Shown: piece after piece, positions 9,771 to 18,264 of the stretch
Layout: every line of letters starts with the position of its first letter
How positions within the stretch are numbered: the first letter of the stretch is position 1
DNA from: Paramoeba atlantica
Taxonomy: Eukaryota; Discosea
Direction: 5' to 3'
DNA: 64,000 nt
NCBI GenBank assembly: GCA_977017575.1
Contig: CDRNVI010000012.1
Coordinates: 62,001 to 126,000 of the forward strand
Program-made: the position numbers and the translations under genes
The notes under the pieces: generated by a model
What the model was told of the DNA's origin: nothing
Database searches by the model: none
What the model saw: the letters and a program-made list of their open reading frames with translations, nothing else

Positions 9771-10844
9771 AAGAGGGCAGAAAAGGTGACAAAGTGATGC
9801 GAAGTGATGCGTTGCTTACTGGCAACGTAGAATTTAAAAGTTTGAAGGGACATTAAGTTCCGAAAGATATGATAATGAAAAGTGTATCGATAAATTTAAG
9901 CTATATTAAGCCTCGCAGGCCTGGAAACGAATCCTCTAAAATTTTACATAAAATCACATTAGTAAGACATGCGCGATTCACGGAACTTGCATCCCTAATT
10001 TTTTTACCTTGCGATTGGGATGAAAACAAATGCAAAAAAGGGCCGTGTTTCACACTGATTCCCATCCATACCATGACACCTTTACCACCAAACCATCGGT
10101 TGTTTCTCCTCATTTTAATTTTGGTACATCCTTTCTTTCCGATAAAAAAGCGAGAGTAAGTCTTTGAACCACACGTAATTTTTTTTTCGTCCGTCCAAAT
10201 TATAGAATCTAATTTTTCTTTGGGAAAGGACAATAAAGACTCTGCTAGACTTAAGCGGGCCTCTTTGTGATGTTGCTTTAACTCGCAGCTAGGTGCTTTT
10301 GCTTGTAGTAGGTAATTTAATGAACGTAGAGTTTTCTTTATTGTGCTTAGAGAGCAATGAAACCCCTTTTTAATCATTTCGTTATGTACCCAAGGAAGGG
10401 ATGGGCAGCCATCGATTGTTTTGTTAGCATCGTCAACAACTTTGACGAGTGCCGCCCTGAATGGCTTCGTAGACACAGAGAAACCAGGGCTTGGGTGGGG
10501 TTTGGGTTCTAGTGGACTTTTAGACTTCCACGTAGACAGAATTTCACGGACAGTCTTTCTGTCCCTGCCAAAAATTTTAGCTAAAGTATGAATCGAATTT
10601 CCTTTTCTATATTGGCGGACAATTTCAAGGCGCTCTGGGAGTGCACATCGCGAAGTTTTATGGGTAATAGGGGGTGTCTTGTTTTTCGGCGAGGTGGAGT
10701 ACTTTTAGTAGATTTAACGGGGGTATCCCTCAAATTCATAGAATAAGAAACCATATTTGATAAAAAAAACTCCTAATTTTTTGAAATATTGGATTTTTTT
10801 GTTAAAATTATGCTATTTTTTCGTGTATTTTCAAAATATTTTTG

Positions 10845-10981
10845 ACCCAGGGGGGGTGATGGGCAAAAAAACGACGAGAAACGCTCTACTTTTTCGAGAT
10901 CTGTTGAATGTCGAAGGAATTAGGTCAAAAGCTCTTACGGTGTGCTCAGGAGCCTGGGGGGGGAAACCAGTACCTGGACTG
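10845..10981. repeat. Right terminal inverted repeat of the Tc1 element
   Basis: Matches 8905-9042 in inverted orientation. The outer end is ...CCAGTACCTGGACTG followed by TA at 10982-10983. Confidence 0.9.
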
Positions 10982-12195
10982 TATATAAATGTGCTTGCAT
11001 CTGTTCCCTCTACGGCCGTCTGGACACGTGCATTGAGTTCCCCCAGTGCCAATATAGACGGTGTAACGGCGATCTGTGGCTCCTTGGACCTGGTACTTAA
11101 AGTCGCCTGTTTTCTCTCTTCCATACCTCCTTCGTAGTCGAATGTGCTCATTCAAAGCCCGGCCTAAGCGTGTCGTTGGAGCCCCTGGGACGGAATCATC
11201 GCTGGAGTCCTCAGAATCTTCTGATTCATCATCATTGCGAAGCTGTGTTGATATACCGTGATGATGAAATGATGGCATAGTAGTGTCAGACGAATGCCCT
11301 TTCATGATGACCATCAGTTTTTGAAATCGTTTTTGCACGGGTGTTTTGAAAAAAATGGATGTAATAAACCGGCCTCGGGCTTGGCAGGAGGTCAAATCCC
11401 TACCCCACGTGTGAAAGAATCGCTTGCAATAACCCTTAATAGAAGAATGCACCGCTTCAGCGTTGTTAGTATGGACCGTTACATGAGGGGAGTGCTCCCT
11501 AGAAAACGCGTCTGCATGACATATAGTTAGATGTCGACAAAAGCTATCTTTCCTTGATACGCCCGCCATTCATCTGCAATAACAAGGGAATTCCGGCTTG
11601 CTATCACTGATCGTACAAAGTCATAGCATACCACTCTTGTGCGCGTGAGAGTAATTTCCCAATGCGTTTGTATTGATTCTCCGCTTTGCTCATCAACTTC
11701 AGTTGCGGTCATAAACCAGAACTTACGTTTTCGAGTTTGGTGACCACGGTGGTGCAGCCGTTTACCAATATACATGTATGTCTCATCCACCATTAGATAT
11801 CTCATGTGAGTCGGAGGAGCACGAGGAATACTGAAAACATGCTCTATTTCCTGAATATCCAGACCAAACTGGTTATTGCTCCGCCTGCTTTGCATTGATA
11901 TATGGCTCAGCAAATTTCCTTGCGCAATAAGAAGCCAGCTACGGAATTTATCAACGATTCGGGTTTTGGTAGGAAAAAAGGGGCCGAATTCCGGAACTTT
12001 TAAACGGCACTTGGACCCGTCCTCAAGTTTTTTGAAGCAAGTTTGTTTCTGAGGCCGCTCTCCACAGCGAAAACAAGAAGTGTCCGCCCCGAATGAATGA
12101 TTCTTCATCCACGGAACAACATTTTTAGCTGTTATCTGTAGAATCGAAGTCACCAATGCCAAACAGGCCAATGTTGGACACCCTGGACAGTCCAT
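10982..12195 (-). mobile_element. Merlin (IS1016/ISXO2-like) transposase with C-terminal SWIM finger
   Basis: On the minus strand, the first part (12195-11527) begins with a Cys-rich zinc-ribbon-like region (CFRCGERPQKQTCF) and carries MRYLMVDETYMYIGKR, the first catalytic Asp of the ISXO2/Merlin fold, and SLVIADEWRAYQG, the second. The second part (11569-10982), one frame over, has VHTNNAEAVHSSIKGYCKRF, matching the Merlin H-T-x-x-x-E-x-x-W/S-x-x-K block with the catalytic Glu. One frame change near 11530-11570 separates them. The C-terminus is unusual: QCTCPDGRRGNRCKH fits a SWIM zinc finger (C-x-C-x8-C-x-H). The frame then runs into the Tc1 element at 10981. Element ends and target duplication were not found. 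Confidence 0.8.
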
Positions 12196-12807
12196 GTAGA
12201 CGAAATCAATGTGGAAATACTAAACGAACCTACAAGATGTACTCAAAAATACGAAAAACAAGTGTAAAAACCAAAAATCAATATATTTTTTCTATAAAAA
12301 AAAGCGTCAATTTAGGGTACATTTTTGCCGGATAATAGCCAAATATGTTTTAGGAGTCGATTTTAGAAAAATAATATTTTTACTTTTCTTTTGGTTTTTT
12401 TAGGAATTTCGAACTTGTCGGGCCCCTCCTGCGCGTACCAGGGGGGGTCACCCCCAAGTGGGGGTTATCGCCGCGGCGTACTCTAACACTTCCCTTCCCT
12501 GGATTTCGAAACATAAATTTTTTAAAGAGCATATGCCCCCCCTGGACCCCCCATTTTTTTCAATTTTGTTTTTCAATGTTTGGACCTACGACGACTATGT
12601 TGTATGCCGGATGACTATGTTGCCGGGGACTATGCTGTATGCCGCGTGACGCTTCGCGAGGAAGGCATTGCAAAGTTAATCCTCGACCTCATCACGTATC
12701 ATGGTGTGAGGCTTGGTGCACATAAAAAAGAAACCATGTGACGAAGTAAGCTCTCGAACTGCAATCAAAACAAGGCAAATACTAGAAATTTAAGACTTTT
12801 AACACAT
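12196..12807. other. Gene-free stretch upstream of the Merlin transposase
   Basis: About 610 bp, AT-rich, with G- and C-runs typical of transposon ends here (CCAGGGGGGGTCACCCCC near 12438-12456, then CCCCCCCTGGACCCCCC near 12535). CCCCCAAGTGGGGG is a small palindrome. Near 12600-12645 GACTATGTTGTATGCCG-like units repeat. The right end of the Merlin element probably lies here but could not be fixed. Confidence 0.45.
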
Positions 12808-13531
12808 GAGGGGCTGCGGGTGAAACCTCGGTGAAACCTCGCGAAACCTCAGTGAAACCTCGTGAAACTTCGATGAAACCTCGGTGAAACCTCGTGAAAC
12901 CTCGGTGAAACCTCGCGAAACCCAGCTAAAATCCCCCAAAGCCATGCCCAAATGTTTGTCGTCCAACACCTCAGCAAATATAATAGAAATACAGCAATAA
13001 TCTTTCAAATCTTCAAAACGTCTTTCAAAAATCGGTTCAGCAACGCCACAATCACGACTACACAGGCATTCGTTCTCTTCATTGAAATTTTTAAGAGATC
13101 TATTAATGTATGTGGCATACTCATACTGAGGATTCACACACAATGATCCATACATGAGAACCAATACAATCTGCACCGCATCTTTTATTTTTCAAAAGGG
13201 TCAGAAGACGTGAAAAAGGAGTTCTTTGTCTTACAATTGCTTTACTCTATACTATTTAACTTTAATTATTAAAATTACTATTTTTAAAATGTGACAAATA
13301 TCTAGGGGGGTGGTGGACGAAAAAAAAATCGAAGTGCCCAAAAGTGACTGATAACTAGGGGGGGGGGGGGTGATTGATAACTAAGGGGGTACAGTATGTG
13401 TGTACATAAATATAATAAAAGGCATATATAATCATTATTTTCCGGTGATCACCCCTACAAAATTATTGTGCATGCGAAACCTCGGTGAAACCTCGCGAAA
13501 CCTCGTGAAACCTCGCGACCCGCAGCCCCTC
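12808..13531. mobile_element. 724-bp non-autonomous element with GAAACCTCG repeats
   Basis: The ends are an inverted repeat, GAGGGGCTGCGGGT at 12808-12821 and its complement at 13518-13531. ACAT stands on both sides (12804-12807 and 13532-13535) and may be a 4-bp target duplication. Just inside each end are arrays of a degenerate 9-14-bp unit, GAAACCTCGGT/GAAACCTCGC: about eight copies at 12822-12920 and about four at 13477-13517, both in the same orientation. The 378-bp minus-strand frame across the left part mostly reads the repeat and shows no known domain. Confidence 0.6.
13301..13395. repeat. G-run dispersed repeat, inverted copy at 50718-50832
   Basis: It contains GTGACAAATATCTAGGGGGG, a GTCGACGAAAAA-like stretch and AGTGACTGATAACTAGGGGG, ending in GGGGGTACAGTATG. 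The same order of blocks occurs in reverse complement at 50718-50832. It lies inside the 724-bp element, so it may be an older insertion within it or part of it. Confidence 0.6.
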
Positions 13532-13907
13532 ACATATCTAACATAATTTTCTTACTTTTTTGGCAAAAAACAGGTTTTAGCACAAGGTACATGCTGGATG
13601 TCACGCACAAGTAACTGAGGAGTTACGTCGCGAAGCGGCGCCGATTTTTTTTCCACATGGGACATTTTTTCTCCGCTGCAGTCCTCGTTAACAGCAGATT
13701 ATTGCCCATTTCTGCCATATTCTGCCGATCACCACAGACGCGTGCCCCCCCCTCTTAATCGGATCACCTTCCGCAGTTTTGAAATATCCTTTGCGCGCGC
13801 CCAATGGCCTTGGAACCCCGAAGTATTGCATAGATATACAAAGAGAGGCAGCACCGAAGGTTAAAATCAGATGAACCAAAAAATCAATCAGAATTACCAA
13901 CTAATAC
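13532..13907. other. Gene-free stretch
   Basis: Nothing recognisable in about 375 bp. A 70-codon minus-strand frame (13900-13688) has no family resemblance. Confidence 0.4.
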
Positions 13908-13990
13908 TCGTGCGGGCGGCCGTACAAGACTGGTACCGCCGCGGTGTACGGGGATAGCTGGGCGGGGAGTTCAGGGGGGGTATTACAAAA
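13908..13990 (+). mobile_element. 3' end of a 5'-truncated LINE (short copy)
   Basis: Bases 13916-13975 encode AAVQDWYRRGVR followed shortly by a stop, matching the C-terminus of the longer LINE fragment that ends at 16068 (AAVQDWYRRGVR-stop). The following GCTGGGCGGGGAG also resembles the DNA after the other copy. Only the last ~80 bp are left, as expected of strong 5' truncation. Confidence 0.7.
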
Positions 13991-14010
13991 AAAAAGTAAA
14001 AAAATGTTTT

Positions 14011-14060
14011 TAATATTCCTATACCTCGTAATATTCCTATACCCTCTTAATATTCCTACC
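14011..14060 (+). repeat. Short tandem repeat TAATATTCCTATACC
   Basis: Three copies at 14011, 14029 and 14048 with a period of 18-19 bp, followed by an inverted half (AGGAATATTA). It lies in the gene-free interval 13991-14366 between the short LINE end and the next gene; nothing else is seen there. Confidence 0.7.
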
Positions 14061-14366
14061 AGGAATATTAACTCGGTAACAGTGGTTTATAAAAACAATT
14101 ATAAACAAATTCCCTTTTCACTGAAATTTTCATACGCTATAGCCATAGTACGGAGCTGCACTCCTAACTAACACACATAGGACGTTGTTAGAAATTATGG
14201 AAGATCAGTTTTTTCCATTCATTGCGGTTCAGGATCGGAAGTCGAAAATCGTCATCGAGCACTCTTCATTATTGGCAATAAAGGTACACTCTTTGGTACG
14301 CATTCTGTGAATACCTCCGACAATAAAGATTAGCTTTTATTGACGACGCATCAGTTCCTTATTTTT

Positions 14367-15296
14367 ATGGGTTCCGGGGAGAACGTTACGGAAAATATTG
14401 TCCAAATGGACACCGTACTGGTTCTTCATTTTATAAGATGCGCCACACATTTTTTTGGAGCCGATACTGGAACATTTGAAGTTCCAGAGCACGATTCTCT
14501 AGTCTCGTACATAGACGTATCGCAGTGTTGTTTACGATGCACTATACGGATTCTTCATTATCTGTATTGTCAAACACTTGATACGGGGGGGAGGGCACGG
14601 ACTTTCTTTCCGGTTACAAAACGTACTCATTTATTTTGTAAGAAGCACGATCCTGCATGGACATCCCTATCAATAGACGAATTCCGAAGACAGTTTCGGT
14701 TGACTAAGCCAAAAGATTATCTTGAAAAAGCATTTTGCATTGAACAGAACTGCAACGAAAATAATACCTTAGTGTCATCTTATTTTAATGCACGAAACAG
14801 CCTTCCGAAGTTTTATGATTTTGTCGCTGTGGGTGGTACCTTTGATCGCCTACATGAGGGACATAAACTTCTGCTAACAACTGCCGCTCTTATTACGACT
14901 GGGAACCTTCGTGTAGGCGTAACGTCTGGGCCACTTCTGCTGGGGAAAAAGCACTTTGAGAAAATTCAACAGTGGCCAATTCGGGCCTCTCAGGTTCAAC
15001 GTTTCCTAAAAGATTTAAGATGTGATCTGGAAGTGAATGTTATTGAGCTTGTAGATCCTTTTGGTGGTACAGATCGAAATAAAGAATTAGAAGCTATTGT
15101 AGTTACTCCTGAGACTACGAAAACAGCAAACATGATCAATGAACAAAGAATTTGTTTTGGCCTGTTTCCTTTGGATGTTATTACTGTTCCGATGGTAAAA
15201 CGTCTGAAAAATGCAGATAATAGTACGCATTCCTTTATCAGCAGCACGCTCCTTCGAGAGAGTGAAGCCTCGCAGCTTGGTAATATGAAATCCTAA
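14367..15296 (+). CDS. Phosphopantetheine adenylyltransferase, eukaryotic type
   Basis: Joins ATP and 4'-phosphopantetheine to make dephospho-CoA, the fourth step of CoA synthesis. 309 residues from the first ATG (14367). The C-terminal half has the nucleotidyltransferase opening FVAVGGTFDRLHEGHKLLL with the ATP-binding T/HxGH motif (HEGH), then LRVGVTSGPLL and IVVTPETTK, and near the end HSFISSTLLRE, equivalent to the I-S-S-T/S-x-I-R motif. The first ~140 residues are less conserved, as in yeast Cab4. There is no dephospho-CoA kinase domain, so it is monofunctional, unlike animal CoA synthase. The LINE fragment begins about 60 bp after its stop. Confidence 0.88.
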   Translation: MGSGENVTENIVQMDTVLVLHFIRCATHFFGADTGTFEVPEHDSLVSYIDVSQCCLRCTIRILHYLYCQTLDTGGRARTFFPVTKRTHLFCKKHDPAWTSLSIDEFRRQFRLTKPKDYLEKAFCIEQNCNENNTLVSSYFNARNSLPKFYDFVAVGGTFDRLHEGHKLLLTTAALITTGNLRVGVTSGPLLLGKKHFEKIQQWPIRASQVQRFLKDLRCDLEVNVIELVDPFGGTDRNKELEAIVVTPETTKTANMINEQRICFGLFPLDVITVPMVKRLKNADNSTHSFISSTLLRESEASQLGNMKS

Positions 15297-15354
15297 AGTT
15301 CGATTATTAAAATTCATTTTTCTAGACATAAGAAACACTTGAAGGTCGTTCATC

Positions 15355-16130
15355 CATGTTGCGTATCTACAAACGCCTGTCCAGGGAAACGAAAAGAATC
15401 AAGCGATGCACAGAAGAATACAATACTACATGCGGGACCCCGAGTGGGAAACAGCGGCCCGCCTTCGGTACTTGGTCTCCCCGACCTCCGAACCTGAACT
15501 ACAGTGCGTGTGCGGCGCCACCCTCAGGAACGAGGATTTTTGCGTCCACGCGCTGGACTGCAAGAAGGTCAGAGGCAAGACCCAAGCCTCCCGACATAAA
15601 GTAGTTAAGGAAACCTTCCGAAACCTCCTAATCAACTGTGGTTTCTCCCCAGACCTTTGCGAACCCAGGTTTGACAACGGTCGAGGCCCTGACATATGCT
15701 TCCAACTGGGCCGGAAGCTCGCCCTTGTGGACGTCACCGTGGTCAACCCACTGGCCCCGTCCTGCGTAGATAAGGAGGCCGCCCATCCCTCTTATACACT
15801 GAGGATGGCGGAAGGCAACAAGCGCCGCGCCCATGACGAGATGGCGGCCGCCAGAGGGATGGATTTTTTCCCCCTGGCCTTCACCACCTATGGGGTGCCT
15901 GGCCCAGAGACCCTCAATTTTCTCAATAGGGTGGCCAGAGCACACACGTCCGACAGGGCCGGATGTCTCTCTCACCTTCTGATGGCTATGGGAGTAGCCA
16001 TCCAGAGGGGCAATGCCCAGATAGTGCAAGCGGCGGTACAGGATTGGTACCGTCGCGGGGTGCGCTAACTGGGGTAGGAGCGGGGGGTGAAAATATAATA
16101 TTAAATATTATTTAATACGTGTCTCATATT
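15355..16130 (+). mobile_element. 5'-truncated LINE, C-terminal nuclease-like domain
   Basis: The frame open from about 15355 to TAA at 16066-16068 (ATG 15406) encodes the end of a non-LTR retrotransposon protein. It shows a Cys/His cluster (CVCGATLRNEDFCVHALDC), a basic RHKVVKE segment, then EPRFDNGRGPDICFQLGR and KLALVDVTVVNP, which fit the PD...D-x-T/x-V pattern of the restriction-like endonuclease in R2/CRE/NeSL-type LINEs. No reverse transcriptase precedes it, so the copy is strongly 5'-truncated. The remaining frame is intact, which suggests it is fairly young. An AT-rich tail follows. The composition (GC-rich) is unlike the flanks. The clade assignment is tentative. Confidence 0.7.
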
Positions 16131-16271
16131 CTATAATCTACCTTTAATAAATAATATACCTTTATTGTATAATACAATAACAATGGAAGAGTCTTTTTTA
16201 ATTAATTTTTCGTATATCAAAGCCTTAGATATCGTCTTTTTCAGTTCATACTCACAATTTCTTTGCCTAAA

Positions 16272-17693
16272 ATGCATAAGACAATGATAACTGGAACAGT
16301 CTCATGCAGAAAAGATAAAGCTATAGCACAACCTGCTGTCTTAAAAATCGCTTCTAGCGCACATTTGCAAGCTTCGTCCTCCACCACTTTTCCTGAATCT
16401 GATCGGAAAACGTATGCCGAAACCGTTTTAAACCGCAAGAGAATGCATAAACTTGGGAGTCCGACGGGGGATGACAAGGCTATAGGAGGACAAGTAATGG
16501 AAAAGCAATGCTTACCAACCTTGATCAATGCAAACAGCAATGAAATTTCTGAGTCTCACGAAGGCCAGGAAGGAAAAAAGCCGAAAGGGACTTTTCCAGT
16601 CCCTCATCAATCCACAGATGAAGGGCACTACTATGTAGTTCTTGGGGAGAATCTTGATCAACAGAACAGATACAAGATTATTAGTTATCTCGGTCACGGT
16701 ACCTTCGGAAAAGTTGTAGAGGCATGGGATCGGCAGAAGCGCGAATTTTGCGCCATAAAGATAGTGCGACACACCGAAAAATATACTAGAGACGCTCGCA
16801 TCGAGGCGCACTATATGGAACGTATTGCAAGGGCTGACCCATATGATGAATATGGCTTTGTACAATTGCGCAGATACTTTGTACATTCTCAAGGTAACAT
16901 GTGTCTTGTTATGCCACGGCATGGAAAATCTCTTTTGAGCGTTACCCACCGCTTCGGTCCTCTGCCCTTGGCATACGCTGCCCAAATTGCTCAACAGTTG
17001 GGGCATGCACTTCACTTTCTACACATAAAGGCGGGATACGTGCATACCGACTTGAAACCTGAGAATATTTTACTGGATGAACCTTTGCCACGGGGCGCTC
17101 GTCTTCCTGCCACTTTCAAGATACGGATATGCGACCTCGGCGGGTGTAGCGACGCTAAGCACGCCGCAAAGGGGACAGTGGTTACCACGAGACACTACCG
17201 GGCCCCAGAGGTGATCTTAGGACTTGGGTGGTCGTATGCTGCAGACATATGGAGCGTGGGCTGTATCTTATATGAAATAGTTACAGGAAAATTGTTGTAC
17301 AACACCCACGATGATCTGGAGCATCTTTATATGATGCAAGTGACACATGGTCCTCTCCCGCGTGATTGGGCAGAACGCTGTCACTCTCGCGCCCGGTCCT
17401 GTTTCATGTCCGATGGCTCCGGGGACCTGTGCCCTCTCCCATGTTCCGAGAGACTTTCCGAGCTGTCGAGCATTGAGAGCAAAGTACGTGACCCCAACCT
17501 TGTTCGTCTCATACAGGACTGTCTTACTCTCGATCCCTCTTGTCGGGTCACCGCTGAGCGTCTGGCATGTCACCCAGCAGTTCAGATGGCACTCTCCTCG
17601 CTACCCGAGTCGGAGGTCCTCCAGGCTTTCTCGCTCTTTGAGTCTTCTTTGCATCCACGGCGGCTCGTGCCGGTGTCCCAGCCCTCAGGGTAG
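16272..17693 (+). CDS. CLK/LAMMER-like dual-specificity protein kinase
   Basis: CLK kinases phosphorylate SR-type RNA-processing factors. 473 residues from the ATG at 16272; a GTCTTTTTCAG acceptor-like tract lies about 30 nt upstream. A ~120-residue non-conserved N-terminal region is followed by the kinase: LGHGTFGKVVEAWD (glycine loop), FCAIKIVR (VAIK lysine), HTDLKPENILL (catalytic loop, about residue 257), CDLGGCSD in the DFG position, TRHYRAPEVILGLGW and WSVGCILYEI. YRAPEVILGL-W-x-x-x-x-D-I-W is typical of CMGC/CLK. The signature EHLAMMERILGPxP reads EHLYMMQVTHGPLP, keeping EHL-x-MM and GPLP only. DLG instead of DFG is tolerated in active kinases of this group. Confidence 0.9.
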   Translation: MHKTMITGTVSCRKDKAIAQPAVLKIASSAHLQASSSTTFPESDRKTYAETVLNRKRMHKLGSPTGDDKAIGGQVMEKQCLPTLINANSNEISESHEGQEGKKPKGTFPVPHQSTDEGHYYVVLGENLDQQNRYKIISYLGHGTFGKVVEAWDRQKREFCAIKIVRHTEKYTRDARIEAHYMERIARADPYDEYGFVQLRRYFVHSQGNMCLVMPRHGKSLLSVTHRFGPLPLAYAAQIAQQLGHALHFLHIKAGYVHTDLKPENILLDEPLPRGARLPATFKIRICDLGGCSDAKHAAKGTVVTTRHYRAPEVILGLGWSYAADIWSVGCILYEIVTGKLLYNTHDDLEHLYMMQVTHGPLPRDWAERCHSRARSCFMSDGSGDLCPLPCSERLSELSSIESKVRDPNLVRLIQDCLTLDPSCRVTAERLACHPAVQMALSSLPESEVLQAFSLFESSLHPRRLVPVSQPSG

Positions 17694-18264
17694 TTTCCAA
17701 GTGTGCAATAGAGCAGAATAAATATAGAGCGTGCATCCTACTTTCCCGTAAGGATGCATCCGTTCGACAAAGAAAGAGCCGTGCTTTATTCCTGTAAAGT
17801 TAAGTTTCCGAACGCGAGTTACAGCCGACATGGAAAAAGGGGCTCTTTTGCGGATGCACTATGACTTCAGTAGATTTCACTTTAGATCTACTTTAGAATA
17901 GACACTGCAGAATCTTCTCACACACCAATGATTATTCATAGTTATTCTAGCTTGCCTCACGATAGCGCCTAAATATACAGCGCTCTTCTATTGGCTGCTT
18001 TGTTTCTATTATATGCGTTTCGGGGGACAGAAAAGGTCTCTCTTGATCTCATGCTATTTCTTAAATGTTTTAGTGCATCGAATAGTCATGGGTGTAGAAA
18101 GACATTCACTTCTTTAAACTACACACTGCTCATGATACATGTATATTCTACATGTATACAAGAAGATGACATTATCTGTTATGAATCATTATCTGTTTAT
18201 AAGTAGCGAAAGTTACTTAGTAATTCACATCATTCGATTTAATTACTACCTACAAAATCCTGCA
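17694..18264. other. Intergenic spacer, no gene seen
   Basis: About 570 bp. A small hairpin, GCATCCTACTTTCCCGTAAG with the matching GGATGC, lies near 17734-17758, shortly after the kinase stop. The frame of the following gene is open upstream to 18139, but the extra residues are AT-biased and not family-like. Confidence 0.5.

Larger units (their letters stand above)
8905..10981 (-). mobile_element. Tc1/mariner DNA transposon with long inverted ends
   Basis: 2077 bp, bounded by inverted repeats 8905-9042 and 10845-10981 (about 137 bp, >90% alike by eye) starting CAGTCCAGGTA, with TA on both sides (8903-8904, 10982-10983). The transposase runs on the minus strand. A helix-turn-helix part reads GNSIHTLAKIFGRDRKTVRE (about 10560-10620). 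The first catalytic Asp is in SIIWTDEKKI followed by VMVWMGISV (ORF 10476-9901). The second Asp is in IVQMDNAATHN and the Glu in HSPDLNPIENVWSIMD (9579-9138). It is broken: a frame change lies between WPALS and SPDLNP (about 9360-9370), another in the N-terminal part near 10620-10660, and about 213 bp are inserted in the middle. It sits in the tail of a Merlin transposase frame. Confidence 0.9.

Noticed and set aside
12799-13176. 125-codon minus-strand frame
   Set aside because: Its end reads the GAAACCTCG repeat array (VSRGFTEVSRGF-type) and the rest has no likeness; taken as part of the non-autonomous element.
18139-18264. Upstream ATG of the unknown helical protein
   Set aside because: The extra 42 residues look like translated AT-rich leader; the ATG at 18265 is preferred.
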